From Mycobacterium kyorinense (GTDB taxonomy: Bacteria > Actinomycetota > Actinomycetes > Mycobacteriales > Mycobacteriaceae), in assembly GCF_001672775.1 (NCBI RefSeq), contig NZ_LZKJ01000197.1, positions 1-64,000 on the forward strand: a DNA stretch of 64,000 nucleotides, in the 5' to 3' direction. Of this stretch, positions 27,795 through 36,079 are shown piece after piece. Position 1 is the first letter of the stretch; each line of letters opens with the position of its first letter. The notes under the pieces are model-generated. The model was given only the letters and a program-made list of their open reading frames with translations, was not told the origin of the DNA and did not search any database. The translations under genes were made by a program, and so were the position numbers.

Positions 27795-28481
27795 ATGAGC
27801 ATCGACGTGACGGTGTTGCGGGTCTTCACAGACTCGACGGGCAATTTCGGGAACCCACTCGGCATTGTCGATTCGGCTAGCGTCCCGGTCGCCGAACGGC
27901 AGCGGCTGACAAGCCAATTGGGCTACAGCGAAACGATATTCGTCGACATGCCCCAGGCCGGCTCGACCACAGCGCACGCCCGCATCTACACGCCGATGAC
28001 CGAACTGGCCTTCGCCGGCCACCCGGCCGTCGGACTGTCGTGGTGGCTACGCGAACAGGGCATACCGCTGCGCACCCTGCAGTTGCCGGCCGGGATCGTG
28101 CAGGTGAGTTATGACAACGACGTCACCGCGATCAGCGCCCGCTCGGAGTGGGCTCCGGAGTTGGCGATCCACGATCTCGACTCGGTCGATGAGCTCGCTG
28201 GCGCCAACCCCGCCGACTTTCCCGACGACATCCAGCATTACCTGTGGGCCTGGACCGACGAGTCGACGGGGTCGCTGCGTTCCAGGATGTTCGCGCCGGG
28301 CCTGGGCGTGCCCGAAGACGAGGCGACGGGCTCGGCTGCGGTCCGCATCACCGACTACCTCAGCCGCGACCTGACTATCACCCAAGGCAAGGGCTCGGTG
28401 ATCCAGACCAGCTGGAACCCGGAAGGCTGGGTTCGGGTGGCCGGCCACGTCGTCAACGAGGGCGTCACCCGCTTTGTCTAA
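27795..28481 (+). CDS. PhzF-family isomerase/epimerase-like protein
   Basis: This 228-residue protein has the PhzF (diaminopimelate-epimerase-like) fold. The catalytic glutamate is Glu46 in [10 protein letters not shown] glycine-rich [15 protein letters not shown] segment lies near residues 74-88, and [19 protein letters not shown] near 174-192 completes the active-site loops. Family members isomerise varied substrates; no phenazine genes are present, so the substrate is unknown. The length equals Rv2716. The stop shares CTAA (28478-28481) with the convergent nitrobindin gene. Confidence 0.88.
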   Translation: MSIDVTVLRVFTDSTGNFGNPLGIVDSASVPVAERQRLTSQLGYSETIFVDMPQAGSTTAHARIYTPMTELAFAGHPAVGLSWWLREQGIPLRTLQLPAGIVQVSYDNDVTAISARSEWAPELAIHDLDSVDELAGANPADFPDDIQHYLWAWTDESTGSLRSRMFAPGLGVPEDEATGSAAVRITDYLSRDLTITQGKGSVIQTSWNPEGWVRVAGHVVNEGVTRFV

Positions 28482-28963
28482 CCTTGCCGGTGCAGGACGG
28501 CGGCAAGGTGATTTTGCAGCGGCTGGCCGACCGCTCCCATCTGCAGCGAATACGTCAGTTCGTTGCCGTCGATGCGGAAGCGGCGGCCAAGCGCAGTCAC
28601 CTCTTTGGCGCTGGGTGTCAGGCCGATCGTCGAGGCGGTCAAGTCGATTTCGATGACGTCGCCGTCGACCGTGTAGGTACCGACCTCGATTTCGGTGATC
28701 CCGCTGGGATGGGCGAGGACGAGTTCGAGCCGGCCCGGTTGCGGCACCCGCAAATAGCCCGTCTCGGCGTGCAGCGGCTTGCCGTCGGTGGCCGCTTTCG
28801 TCTTTTGCCCGTACGCCAAGAACGGCTTGCCGACATGGGTGAACACGACTTCCTCGAGGTAGTCGAACGGCTCGATCGTCGGGTACTTGCCCGATCCGCG
28901 GCCGGCCCAGGTGCCCAGCAGCGGTGCGAGTGCTTCGACATCAGGGTGCAGGTCAGCCGGCAT
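28478..28963 (-). CDS. Nitrobindin-like heme beta-barrel protein (Rv2717c-like)
   Basis: This 161-residue protein begins with the nitrobindin signature [14 protein letters not shown] (about residues 17-30), followed by [19 protein letters not shown] and alternating strands forming a ten-stranded barrel. A histidine near residue 158 (AVLHRQG) sits where the heme iron ligand is expected. The M. tuberculosis protein binds ferric heme and can isomerise peroxynitrite to nitrate. A TAGGCT box ends 6 bases before the ATG. It is convergent with the PhzF gene. Confidence 0.88.
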   Translation of the reverse strand: MPADLHPDVEALAPLLGTWAGRGSGKYPTIEPFDYLEEVVFTHVGKPFLAYGQKTKAATDGKPLHAETGYLRVPQPGRLELVLAHPSGITEIEVGTYTVDGDVIEIDLTASTIGLTPSAKEVTALGRRFRIDGNELTYSLQMGAVGQPLQNHLAAVLHRQG

Positions 28964-28969
28964 GCGGCC

Positions 28970-28975
28970 AGCCTA
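28970..28975 (-). promoter_or_regulatory. -10 hexamer TAGGCT for leaderless nitrobindin gene
   Basis: On the minus strand TAGGCT ends 6 bases before the ATG at 28963. Confidence 0.5.
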
Positions 28976-29005
28976 CGTCGGTCGACGGGGGCCACTCCCG
29001 GCGGC

Positions 29006-29470
29006 TCAACGGGGAGTTGATATCTCGCGGTGCGCGCGCAGCGCCTCGATCTCGCGCTCGAAATCATCGGCCGAGGAAAACGACCGGTACACCGAGGCGA
29101 ATCGCAGGTAGGCCACCTCGTCGAGGTCGCGCAGCGGCCCGAGGATCGCCAACCCGACCTCGTGGCTCGCGACTTCCGGAGATCCGTTGGCCCGGACGGT
29201 GTCTTCCACTTGCTGGGCCAGCAGATTCAACGCGTCGTCGTCGACCTGACGGCCCTGACATGCCCGCCGTACGCCGCTGATGACTTTCTCGCGGCTGAAC
29301 GGCTCGGTGACACCGCTGCGCTTGACCACGGCCAGTACCGCGGTCTCGACGGTGGTGAACCGCCGACCGCACTCGGGGCATGATCTGCGACGCCGAATCG
29401 CCTGGCCTTCATCGGTTTCCCGGGAGTCGACCACCCTTGAATCGGGGTGACGACAGAACGGACAGTGCAT
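29006..29470 (-). CDS. nrdR: Ribonucleotide reductase repressor NrdR
   Basis: NrdR represses ribonucleotide reductase genes according to ATP/dATP levels. The 154 residues equal M. tuberculosis NrdR. The N-terminal zinc ribbon [17 protein letters not shown] has its partner cysteines in CPEC (about residues 31-34). The ATP-cone domain starts at [20 protein letters not shown] (about 48). AAGGAG lies 7 bases before ATG 29470. It lies downstream of chiZ on the same strand; NrdR boxes were not identified in the window. Confidence 0.96.
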   Translation of the reverse strand: MHCPFCRHPDSRVVDSRETDEGQAIRRRRSCPECGRRFTTVETAVLAVVKRSGVTEPFSREKVISGVRRACQGRQVDDDALNLLAQQVEDTVRANGSPEVASHEVGLAILGPLRDLDEVAYLRFASVYRSFSSADDFEREIEALRAHREISTPR

Positions 29471-29632
29471 GGCCGCTCCTTCGCCGCGCTGATAGCCGGG
29501 TATCTCAGAACCTTCTGAGCGTACCTGCGCGCCTCCCCGCAGGCCCAGCGCCGGCCCGATCGGCACCCACCGCCAGCCGCGCGCAGCGGCGACCGTTGGC
29601 CCGCCGTGGTTTTCGCCGTCCACGGCCGACGG

Positions 29633-30088
29633 TCAGCCGACCGGCGCGATCAATGTCTGACCGGCGGCCAGCGTCGCAGTGTCCAGCCCGTTGAGTTCCC
29701 GGATTTGGGCGGCGACCTGACCGCTCGGGGCGTCCGGCGCGACCCGGCCGGCCAAGTGCTGCAACGTCTCCCCCGGTTCGACGCGCACCACCGCCAGCTG
29801 GTCGGGCATGTCCGCGGAGGTGTTCTGCACGGCCTCGCCGAACTGTGCCACCAAGCCCAGCCACACGGTGATCACCCCGGCCAGCAGGGCCAGCGCCACC
29901 GTCGTCGCCGGCGTTATGGGGCGTGGCCGGTGCGGCGCCGTCGACATCAGCACGCCGGTGCCCCGGTAGCGCGGCGGCGCGACGGGCGGCCTCGACGGCC
30001 GCGGCCGGCCCTGCTGCCCGACCGGGCGGACCCGCACCGGTCGACTGCGACGCGGCGTACCGGGCCGGGTCGTCTCGATGACTGTCAT
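29633..30088 (-). CDS. chiZ: SOS-induced LysM cell-wall protein ChiZ
   Basis: This 151-residue protein has a disordered, Arg/Pro-rich cytoplasmic N-terminus (about 1-58), one membrane segment ([20 protein letters not shown], about 62-81) and an extracytoplasmic LysM domain at the end ([14 protein letters not shown] to [11 protein letters not shown]). The M. tuberculosis orthologue Rv2719c is induced by DNA damage and interferes with division. GAAGGGG precedes ATG 30088. Three SOS-box-like palindromes lie within 25-85 bases upstream. It is divergent from lexA. Confidence 0.9.
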   Translation of the reverse strand: MTVIETTRPGTPRRSRPVRVRPVGQQGRPRPSRPPVAPPRYRGTGVLMSTAPHRPRPITPATTVALALLAGVITVWLGLVAQFGEAVQNTSADMPDQLAVVRVEPGETLQHLAGRVAPDAPSGQVAAQIRELNGLDTATLAAGQTLIAPVG

Positions 30089-30112
30089 GGGAACCCCTTC
30101 CGTCGCAGGTGA

Positions 30113-30128
30113 TCGATCGCTTGTTCGA
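30113..30128. promoter_or_regulatory. SOS box 1 (chiZ side)
   Basis: TCGATC-GCTT-GTTCGA matches 11 of 12 positions of the mycobacterial LexA site TCGAAC-N4-GTTCGA. It is 24 bases upstream of the chiZ start. Confidence 0.8.
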
Positions 30129-30135
30129 ACTATAA

Positions 30136-30151
30136 TCGATAACACGTTCGA
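30136..30151. promoter_or_regulatory. SOS box 2 (middle)
   Basis: TCGATA-ACAC-GTTCGA matches 10 of 12 consensus positions and starts 23 bases after box 1. Confidence 0.6.
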
Positions 30152-30154
30152 ATT

Positions 30155-30170
30155 CCGAACATGTGATCGA
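30155..30170. promoter_or_regulatory. SOS box 3 (middle)
   Basis: CCGAAC-ATGT-GATCGA matches 10 of 12 consensus positions and starts 19 bases after box 2. Confidence 0.55.
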
Positions 30171-30238
30171 TTCGTTGCATACCCAGCAGCACGATAAAGC
30201 GGGGGTCCGACAAGGCCGGGGCGCTTCGACGACACGCC

Positions 30239-30254
30239 TCGAACACATGTTTGA
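30239..30254. promoter_or_regulatory. SOS box 4 (lexA autoregulation)
   Basis: TCGAAC-ACAT-GTTTGA matches 11 of 12 consensus positions. It overlaps the -35 element of the lexA promoter, as expected for autorepression. Confidence 0.85.
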
Positions 30255-30279
30255 GTTTCGGTTGGATCGCGGCTACATT
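30251..30279 (+). promoter_or_regulatory. lexA promoter (TTGAGT-N17-TACATT)
   Basis: The -35 TTGAGT (30251-30256) and -10 TACATT (30274-30279) are separated by 17 bases. The -10 ends 7 bases before ATG 30287, so the transcript should be leaderless or nearly so. Confidence 0.75.
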
Positions 30280-30286
30280 CGGACCT

Positions 30287-30952
30287 ATGAGCGACAGCAG
30301 CGAGAGCCGGGGCAGCCTGACAGAGCGGCAGCGCACGATCTTGGACGTCATCCGCGCATCGGTCACCAGCCGCGGATATCCCCCCAGCATCCGGGAAATC
30401 GGTGATGCCGTCGGTCTGACGTCGACGTCGTCGGTGGCTCACCAACTGCGCACCCTGGAGCGCAAAGGCTACTTGCGCCGCGACCCCAACCGGCCGCGCG
30501 CCGTGGACGTCCGTGGCGCCGACGACGCGAGCGGACCCACCGTGCTCACCGATGTGTCGGGCTCGGATGCTCTGCCGGAACCGACCTTCGTTCCCGTGCT
30601 GGGGCGCATCGCTGCCGGCGGCCCGATCCTTGCCGAGGAAGCCGTCGAGGACGTCTTCCCGCTGCCGCGTGAATTGGTCGGCGAGGGCGCGCTTTTCCTG
30701 CTCAAGGTGGTCGGCGACTCAATGGTCGACGCCGCGATCTGCGACGGCGACTGGGTGGTGGTGCGTCAGCAGAACGTGGCCGACAACGGCGACATCGTCG
30801 CCGCGATGATCGACGGCGAGGCCACCGTCAAGACGTTCAAACGCACCGGCGGTCAGGTCTGGCTGATGCCGCACAACCCGGCGTTCGACCCCATCCCGGG
30901 AAACGACGCCGCCGTACTGGGCAAGGTCGTCACAGTCATTCGCAAAATCTGA
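30287..30952 (+). CDS. lexA: SOS repressor LexA
   Basis: LexA represses DNA-damage genes and cleaves itself when RecA filaments form. The 221-residue protein has the winged helix [20 protein letters not shown] (about 34-53). The cleavage site Ala110-Gly111 lies in [11 protein letters not shown], catalytic Ser145 in VGDSMVD and Lys182 in ATVKTFK. ATG 30287 is placed by the promoter; an in-frame TTG at 30251 lies inside the -35 box and is rejected. It is divergent from chiZ and convergent with the LGFP gene. Confidence 0.97.
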   Translation: MSDSSESRGSLTERQRTILDVIRASVTSRGYPPSIREIGDAVGLTSTSSVAHQLRTLERKGYLRRDPNRPRAVDVRGADDASGPTVLTDVSGSDALPEPTFVPVLGRIAAGGPILAEEAVEDVFPLPRELVGEGALFLLKVVGDSMVDAAICDGDWVVVRQQNVADNGDIVAAMIDGEATVKTFKRTGGQVWLMPHNPAFDPIPGNDAAVLGKVVTVIRKI

Positions 30953-30959
30953 GACGCGC

Positions 30960-32975
30960 TCACATCGCCTTGGTGAAGCCGTTGGCTTGGGCGACTTCCT
31001 CGGTGGTGAACCAGATTTCGGCGAACGCGTCGTCATACAGTGCGCTATCGGGTGTGTAGTACAGGCCGAAACTGACATTGCCCTTGACGGGATAACCGTC
31101 GGGCGCTTCGTGGGCGTCCTGCAACGGGAGGTGAATTGCGGGCTGGTCGGCAGCAACCGGCGCCATGGGCTCAGGTTCAGCCTCGGCCTCGGCGGCACTG
31201 TCCGTCGCCGCGTGCCGCCCGCCACTGATTTCACTTTCGGTGGGAATTCGCGTCGGCGCGGTGTCCACCGCGTCAGGGTCCTCAGCCTCGGCAGCGGTCT
31301 CGAACTCGGAAGGTGCTGCGCCACTAGATGTTTCCTCGCGCGGCAGCGGCTCGTCGAATCCTGCGCCGCCCGGCGGCATCCAGCCGGTATCCGACGAACT
31401 GGCGGGGGCCGCTGCCGGTGCCGCCTCGGCATAGCCGCCAGTGAACGCTGACGAGCCCGAATCGCTGTCGCCGTCGGCTGCCCAGCGCACCCGGGATTTC
31501 GGCTCGCCGTCATAGCCGGCGTCCATGTCGTGATCGGGCTCGTAAACCGGGGCTTCGCGGCGGGCCATCCGGCGCCGACTCCACCACGGCGCGGCCACGG
31601 CGACCAGCCCGATCAACAGCAGGACGGGGATGATGACCAACAGCCACCAGGAGTGCCAGGCCCGCTTCGCGCCGGTGTCGGCAGGCTGCGCCGATCCGGC
31701 CGGCTGGTTCTGGCCCGGTATTTGCAGTCCCGACAACGCGGACGCCAACTGGGACGGTTCGGTGCTGAACGTGTTTTTCGCCCGGTCCCAGGCGATCTTG
31801 CCGCCGGTGAACTTCTGCGCGACGATGTCGCGGTCCACCGTCTCGTCGCCCACAGGGGCACCGAGCTGGCCGGTCGGGCCACCCAATTTGTCCCATGCGG
31901 CCTTCATCGCGCCACGCACGACGAACGCGCCGTGATCGGGAGTCCAGAAAATCACCGGGTCGCCCACGCCGGAGAACGTGCTGATGCGGCTGGCCGGCTT
32001 GATTCCCCCGTCGGCCTCATTGGCGGTGGGAAAGCCCAGGTCGCTGCCGACCGGCCCGCCTAGCGACTCGTATTTGGCCAACACCTCGCTCTCGACGGCA
32101 TTCGCTCCGGTGGCCGGGCTGAAAAAGACCTTGCCGCCGGCGAAGTCCTGGCCCTGGCCGTCGTCGCCGACGGCGTACTGTCCGCCCTGTTTGGCGCCCA
32201 ACGGACCGGACGCCCCGCCAGCGGCACGCCAGGCCATGTTGATGGCCGCTGTCGGATCGATCGGCACCTGCAGGCCGGTCAGCTGCTGAGCCAGCTCCGG
32301 CGGAGTGGTGGTGAACACCTTGGTCTGCCGGTTCCACGACACTTGGCCGCCGCTGAAGAGCTGGGTGGCGACCTGGCCGTCGTAGGTCTCGTCGCCGACC
32401 GGCACGCCCAGCACGCCGCCGGAGCTTCCGAGCTTGTCCCAGGCGGCGTTGATGGCGCCGCGCACCACGTGTGCGCCGTGATCGGGCGTCCAGAAGATCA
32501 CCGGTTTGTCGCCGGCCGAGAATGTGCTGTTCCGGCTATCGGGCCCGGCCAGCCCCGGCACCTCATCGATCGTGGGAAAGCCCAGGTCGCTGTTCGCGGG
32601 CCCGCCGAGGGACTCGTATTTCTCCAGCACCGCGCCGTACATGGACCTGGCACCGGTGTCCGGGGTGTAGAACATCTTGCCGTTGGCGAAGTCCTGGGCG
32701 AATCCCGCGCCCACGGCATACACGTCGCCCTGCTTGGCACCCAGATCCGAATTCTCGCCGCCGGCATCCTCCCACGCCGCGGTAATCGCATCGTCGGCAT
32801 CGCTCTCCGGTGAAGCCGCAGCGGTCGGGGACAACAGCGCGGCGGCGGCTGCCAACGCCACCAAAGCAAGGGCCGCGCGGGAAACCACCGCACCCACAAG
32901 CCGATGTTGCCCTTTCACCACACCTCCCCGGCGGCGCCGCCATTCGACGCCAGCGAACGAGAATTGCGAAGTCAT
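30960..32975 (-). CDS. LGFP-repeat exported protein with C-terminal sunset-like domain (Rv2721c-like)
   Basis: This 671-residue protein has an export signal (hydrophobic about 28-53, ending in AAASPESD). Two long homologous halves of LGFP repeats follow (about 60-240 and 245-415), each with SDLGFPT or PVGDET turns and FWTPDHGA. Then come one membrane segment (WWLLVIIPVLLLIGLVAVAA, about 447-466), an acidic low-complexity stretch, and a final 60-residue domain, YPVKGNVSFGLYYTPDSALY to AQANGFTKAM. The last part resembles the sunset domain. LGFP repeats are thought to bind cell-wall polymers. ATG 32975 was chosen because TAATGT ends 7 bases before it; GTG 32918 is an alternative. Confidence 0.85.
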   Translation of the reverse strand: MTSQFSFAGVEWRRRRGGVVKGQHRLVGAVVSRAALALVALAAAAALLSPTAAASPESDADDAITAAWEDAGGENSDLGAKQGDVYAVGAGFAQDFANGKMFYTPDTGARSMYGAVLEKYESLGGPANSDLGFPTIDEVPGLAGPDSRNSTFSAGDKPVIFWTPDHGAHVVRGAINAAWDKLGSSGGVLGVPVGDETYDGQVATQLFSGGQVSWNRQTKVFTTTPPELAQQLTGLQVPIDPTAAINMAWRAAGGASGPLGAKQGGQYAVGDDGQGQDFAGGKVFFSPATGANAVESEVLAKYESLGGPVGSDLGFPTANEADGGIKPASRISTFSGVGDPVIFWTPDHGAFVVRGAMKAAWDKLGGPTGQLGAPVGDETVDRDIVAQKFTGGKIAWDRAKNTFSTEPSQLASALSGLQIPGQNQPAGSAQPADTGAKRAWHSWWLLVIIPVLLLIGLVAVAAPWWSRRRMARREAPVYEPDHDMDAGYDGEPKSRVRWAADGDSDSGSSAFTGGYAEAAPAAAPASSSDTGWMPPGGAGFDEPLPREETSSGAAPSEFETAAEAEDPDAVDTAPTRIPTESEISGGRHAATDSAAEAEAEPEPMAPVAADQPAIHLPLQDAHEAPDGYPVKGNVSFGLYYTPDSALYDDAFAEIWFTTEEVAQANGFTKAM

Positions 32976-32982
32976 CTTGCAG

Positions 32983-32988
32983 ACATTA
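32983..32988 (-). promoter_or_regulatory. -10 hexamer TAATGT for leaderless LGFP gene
   Basis: On the minus strand TAATGT ends 7 bases before ATG 32975, supporting this start over the downstream GTG codons. Confidence 0.5.
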
Positions 32989-33117
32989 CGGAACCAAATA
33001 TCCGACCGATGTCTAAATCCCCCCGGAACCCGTGCGTGTCGTGGATGGACGAGTGCACACCGACCGTCGGTGCGTTACCGTGCCGGAACGGGCGGCCGAG
33101 CAACGGCCGGGGAGGAA

Positions 33118-33147
33118 ATGCATCGGACATGGGTGTTTCCGGGCTGA
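33118..33147 (+). CDS. Possible 9-codon upstream ORF overlapping the terC start
   Basis: GGGGAGGAA is followed at once by an ATG opening MHRTWVFPG and a TGA at 33145-33147. It overlaps the terC start at 33129 in another frame. The ribosome site is very close to this ATG (2-3 bases) and far from the terC ATG (13 bases), so initiation could be split. It may simply be a chance ATG. Confidence 0.25.
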   Translation: MHRTWVFPG

Positions 33148-34316
33148 TTTGGGCGCTGACAGTCGTCGTACTCGCCGGCTTGACCTGGTTCGACTACTAC
33201 TTCCATGTCCGCAGCACACATGTACCGACGCTGCGTGAGGCCGCCATCTGGTCGGCGATCTACACCGGTATCGCGATTGTGTTCGGTGCCGGTGTATTCA
33301 TCGTCGGCGGCATCGCGCCGGGCGTGGAGTATTTCGCCTGCTACTTGAGCAACGAAGCGCTCTCGGTGGACAACCTATTCGTGTTTCTGGTGATCATCGG
33401 AAGCTTTGCCGTGCCGCGGGTGGCCCAGCAAAAGGCGGTGCTGTTCGGCATCGTGATCGCATTGGTCGCCCGTACCGGATTCATCTTTCTGGGCGCAGCG
33501 CTCATCACGATCTTCGATTGGGCGTTCTATGTGTTCGGCGTCGTCCTGCTGATCACGGCAGTCAGTTTGGTCAAGCCCTCGGAATCGGAGGGCCGTACCG
33601 CCGACACGATGGTCAGCCGGGTCGCCAAGCGGTTCTTGCGCACTTCCGACAGCTACGACGGTGACCGGTTGTTCATGATCGAAAACGGCAAGCGGGTCAT
33701 GACACCCCTCCTGGTCGTGATGGTCGCCCTCGGCGGCGCGGACCTGTTGTTCGCGTTCGACTCCATCCCGGCGCTGTTCGGCCTCACCGAGAACGTGTAT
33801 CTGATATTCACCGCGACCGCGCTGTCCCTGCTGGGGCTGCGCCAGCTGTACTTCCTCATCGACGGGCTGCTGGACCGGTTGATCTACCTGTCCTATGGCC
33901 TGGCCGCCATTTTGGGCTTCATCGGTGTGAAGCTGATGCTGCAGGCGCTGCACGAGAACAGCGTTCCGTTTATCCACGGCGGCAAGCCAATCCGCGTCAC
34001 CGAGGTGAGCACGACAGCGTCGTTGACGGTGATCATCGTCATCCTGGTCGTCACCACCGCGGCCTCGCTACTGTCGGCGCGAGGGCGGGCCCAAAACGCC
34101 GTCGCCGGCGCCCGCCGGCATGCCACCGAATACCTCGACCGCCACTACGCCCTCGACCCCGCCGAGCGGAGGAAGGTCTTCGAGCGGCTCGTCAGCGAAG
34201 AAAATCAGATCCGGGCGCTGCCGATGAAATATCGGGCCAAGATCCGTAACGAGGGCGAACTGATGGATTTACTGCAGCGCGCCCATCACGCCCATGACGC
34301 ACACACCAACGGCTAG
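33129..34316 (+). CDS. TerC-family membrane protein (Rv2723-like)
   Basis: This 395-residue protein has about nine membrane segments and TerC motifs with membrane-embedded acids: ACYLSNEALSVDNLFVFLVI (about 62-81) and GGADLLFAFDSIPALFGLT (about 200-218). TerC proteins are linked to metal (manganese, calcium) export and tellurite resistance, often at the translocon; the exact role here is inferred. A basic, helical C-terminal tail (about 320-395) is cytoplasmic. ATG 33129 fits the M. tuberculosis length. The stop overlaps the convergent fadE20 stop by 4 bases. Confidence 0.92.
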   Translation: MGVSGLIWALTVVVLAGLTWFDYYFHVRSTHVPTLREAAIWSAIYTGIAIVFGAGVFIVGGIAPGVEYFACYLSNEALSVDNLFVFLVIIGSFAVPRVAQQKAVLFGIVIALVARTGFIFLGAALITIFDWAFYVFGVVLLITAVSLVKPSESEGRTADTMVSRVAKRFLRTSDSYDGDRLFMIENGKRVMTPLLVVMVALGGADLLFAFDSIPALFGLTENVYLIFTATALSLLGLRQLYFLIDGLLDRLIYLSYGLAAILGFIGVKLMLQALHENSVPFIHGGKPIRVTEVSTTASLTVIIVILVVTTAASLLSARGRAQNAVAGARRHATEYLDRHYALDPAERRKVFERLVSEENQIRALPMKYRAKIRNEGELMDLLQRAHHAHDAHTNG

Positions 34317-35473
34317 ACGCCGAGGCTGCGGCCGATGATCTCCTTCATGATCTCGGTGGTGCCGCCGTAGATGGTCTGCACCCTGGAGTCCAGATAGGCA
34401 CGCGCCACAGGATATTCGCGCATGTACCCGTAACCGCCGTGCAGTTGCAGGCAGCGGTCGATCAAATTCACCTGCTTTTCAGTGGAGTACCACTTGGCCA
34501 TCGCAGCCTGCTCGACCGTCAGCTTCTCCTCGAGGTGCAACCGGATGAACTCGTCGACCATGATGCGAACGGCGGTGGCTTCTGTCGCCAGTTCTGCGAG
34601 CAGGAACCGACTGTTCTGGAAGTTTCCGATCGAGCGGCCAAAAGCCTTGCGCTCCTTGGTGTATTGCACGGTCTGCTCCAACACCGCTTCCATGGCGGCG
34701 GCCGCGGTGATCGCGATCGAAATTCGTTCCTGCGGCAGATTCTGCATCAGGTAGATGAAGCCCATGCCCTCCTTGCCGAGCAGGTTCTCCGCGGGAACCT
34801 TGACGTCGGTGAACGACAGCTCGGCGGTGTCCTGCGCGTCCAAGCCGATCTTGTCGAGGTGCCGGCCGCGCTCGAAGCCCTCCATACCGCGTTCGACGAC
34901 AAGCAGCGAAAAGCCTTGCGAGCCCTTGTCGGGATCGGTCTGTGCCACCACGATCACCAGATCGGAGTTGATGCCGTTGGTGATGAACGTCTTCGACCCG
35001 TTCAGCACGTAGTGGTCGTCCTGCTTGACCGCGCGGGTCTTGATGCCCTGCAGATCACTGCCGGTGCCCGGCTCGGTCATGGCGATCGCCGTGATCAATT
35101 CGCCGGTGCAGAACTTGGGCAGCCAGCGCTGCTTCTGCTCCTCGGTGGCCAGCCGCAGTAGATACGGCAACACCACATCGTTGTGCAGACCGAATCCGAT
35201 CCCGCTGTAGCGGCCGGCGGTGATTTCCTCGACGATGATCGTGTTGTAGCGGAAGTCGGGGTTGCCGCCGCCGCCGTACTCCTCCGGCACCGCCATGCCC
35301 AAAAAGCCCTGCTTGCCGGCTTCCAGCCAGACCCCGCGGTCGACGATCTTGGCCTTCTCCCATTCGTCGTGGTACGGCGCGACGTGGCGATCGAGGAAGG
35401 CCCGGAAGGACTCGCGGAACAATTCGTGCTCGGGCTCGAACAACGTGCGCTGGTATTTGACGGCGCTACCCAT
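34313..35473 (-). CDS. fadE20: Acyl-CoA dehydrogenase FadE20
   Basis: FadE enzymes oxidise acyl-CoA to enoyl-CoA with FAD in beta-oxidation-like steps. The 386-residue protein has signature 1, AIAMTEPGTGSDLQGIKTRA (about 131-150), and signature 2, QLHGGYGYMREYPVARAYLD (about 344-363), and ends in the flavin-binding YGGTTEIMKEIIGRSLGV. GGAGGTGATCC directly before the ATG complements the 16S rRNA tail almost fully. The chain-length preference is unknown. A palindromic operator lies 41 bases upstream, between this gene and the divergent FmdE-like gene. Confidence 0.95.
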   Translation of the reverse strand: MGSAVKYQRTLFEPEHELFRESFRAFLDRHVAPYHDEWEKAKIVDRGVWLEAGKQGFLGMAVPEEYGGGGNPDFRYNTIIVEEITAGRYSGIGFGLHNDVVLPYLLRLATEEQKQRWLPKFCTGELITAIAMTEPGTGSDLQGIKTRAVKQDDHYVLNGSKTFITNGINSDLVIVVAQTDPDKGSQGFSLLVVERGMEGFERGRHLDKIGLDAQDTAELSFTDVKVPAENLLGKEGMGFIYLMQNLPQERISIAITAAAAMEAVLEQTVQYTKERKAFGRSIGNFQNSRFLLAELATEATAVRIMVDEFIRLHLEEKLTVEQAAMAKWYSTEKQVNLIDRCLQLHGGYGYMREYPVARAYLDSRVQTIYGGTTEIMKEIIGRSLGV

Positions 35474-35514
35474 GGATCACCTCCGGCGGATGGGAACTCT
35501 GCCGCCCAAGATAT

Positions 35515-35532
35515 ACCAACCGGGTGGTTGGT
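35515..35532. promoter_or_regulatory. TetR-type operator ACCAACC-N4-GGTTGGT
   Basis: Perfect 7-bp arms with a 4-base spacer, centred between the divergent fadE20 and FmdE-like starts. The form is typical of TetR regulators of acyl-CoA metabolism. No regulator gene is adjacent. Confidence 0.6.
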
Positions 35533-35547
35533 TGGACGGCCCCGGCC

Positions 35548-35553
35548 TACGCT
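35548..35553 (+). promoter_or_regulatory. -10 hexamer TACGCT for leaderless FmdE-like gene
   Basis: TACGCT ends 6 bases before ATG 35560 and lies 15 bases downstream of the palindromic operator. Confidence 0.5.
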
Positions 35554-35559
35554 CGGCCT

Positions 35560-36072
35560 ATGGCGCCTATGGCCGAGACGATCGCGGTGCATGAACGCGG
35601 CCAGACGCTGGAATTCTCGTTCGCCGACATGCTGCGCTACGCGGGTCCGCACTCGCCCGCCGGTGTCGCCAGCGCGTTCAAGGTCATGCAGCGCGCGTTT
35701 GCCGTCTTGTGCCCGGATGCGCCGCCCCAGCGGCGATCGATCGTTATCCGCACGGCGTTTCGGGGCCCCGGTGCCCGCGACGGTTTCGAGGCGGTGACGC
35801 GCGCGGTGTCCGACAGGCGCTACACCGTCGACCGCACGCTGGCAAGACCCGATCGGGGCCGATCGTTGGAAGACTTCGTCTTCCAGGTCGGCATCAACGA
35901 CACCACCGTGACCCTGCTCTTGCGCGATGGGTTTGTCACCGACGAGTTCGTCGATCTGGCCCGACAGCCGGACCGCACACCGGAGCAGGAGCACCGACTC
36001 GATGCGCTGAAAGCGCAGCTGGCGCAACGGATCATGGAAACAGCCGACGCTGACCTCTACGACATCGAATAG
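35560..36072 (+). CDS. Uncharacterised protein, possibly FmdE-like
   Basis: I do not recognise this 170-residue protein with confidence. It is soluble, with a helix-turn pattern around MLRYAGPHSPAGVASAFKVM (about residues 20-39). A mixed strand region follows (GARDGFEAVTRAVSDRRYTV, about 68-87), then FQVGINDTTVTLLLRDGFVT (about 107-126) and a charged helical tail. The G-H-x-P-x-G-x-A spacing distantly recalls FmdE-type proteins, but the usual FmdE cysteines are absent. It is absent between fadE20 and hflX in M. tuberculosis. It shares its divergent promoter region and operator with fadE20, so a link to acyl-CoA metabolism is the best contextual guess. Confidence 0.55.
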   Translation: MAPMAETIAVHERGQTLEFSFADMLRYAGPHSPAGVASAFKVMQRAFAVLCPDAPPQRRSIVIRTAFRGPGARDGFEAVTRAVSDRRYTVDRTLARPDRGRSLEDFVFQVGINDTTVTLLLRDGFVTDEFVDLARQPDRTPEQEHRLDALKAQLAQRIMETADADLYDIE

Positions 36073-36079
36073 GCGAGGC

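Noticed and set aside
33000-33128. Possible yybP-ykoY manganese riboswitch before terC
   Set aside because: TerC genes elsewhere often follow this riboswitch, and CCGACCG is present, but the conserved paired elements and internal-loop sequences could not be found in order. A covariance search would decide.
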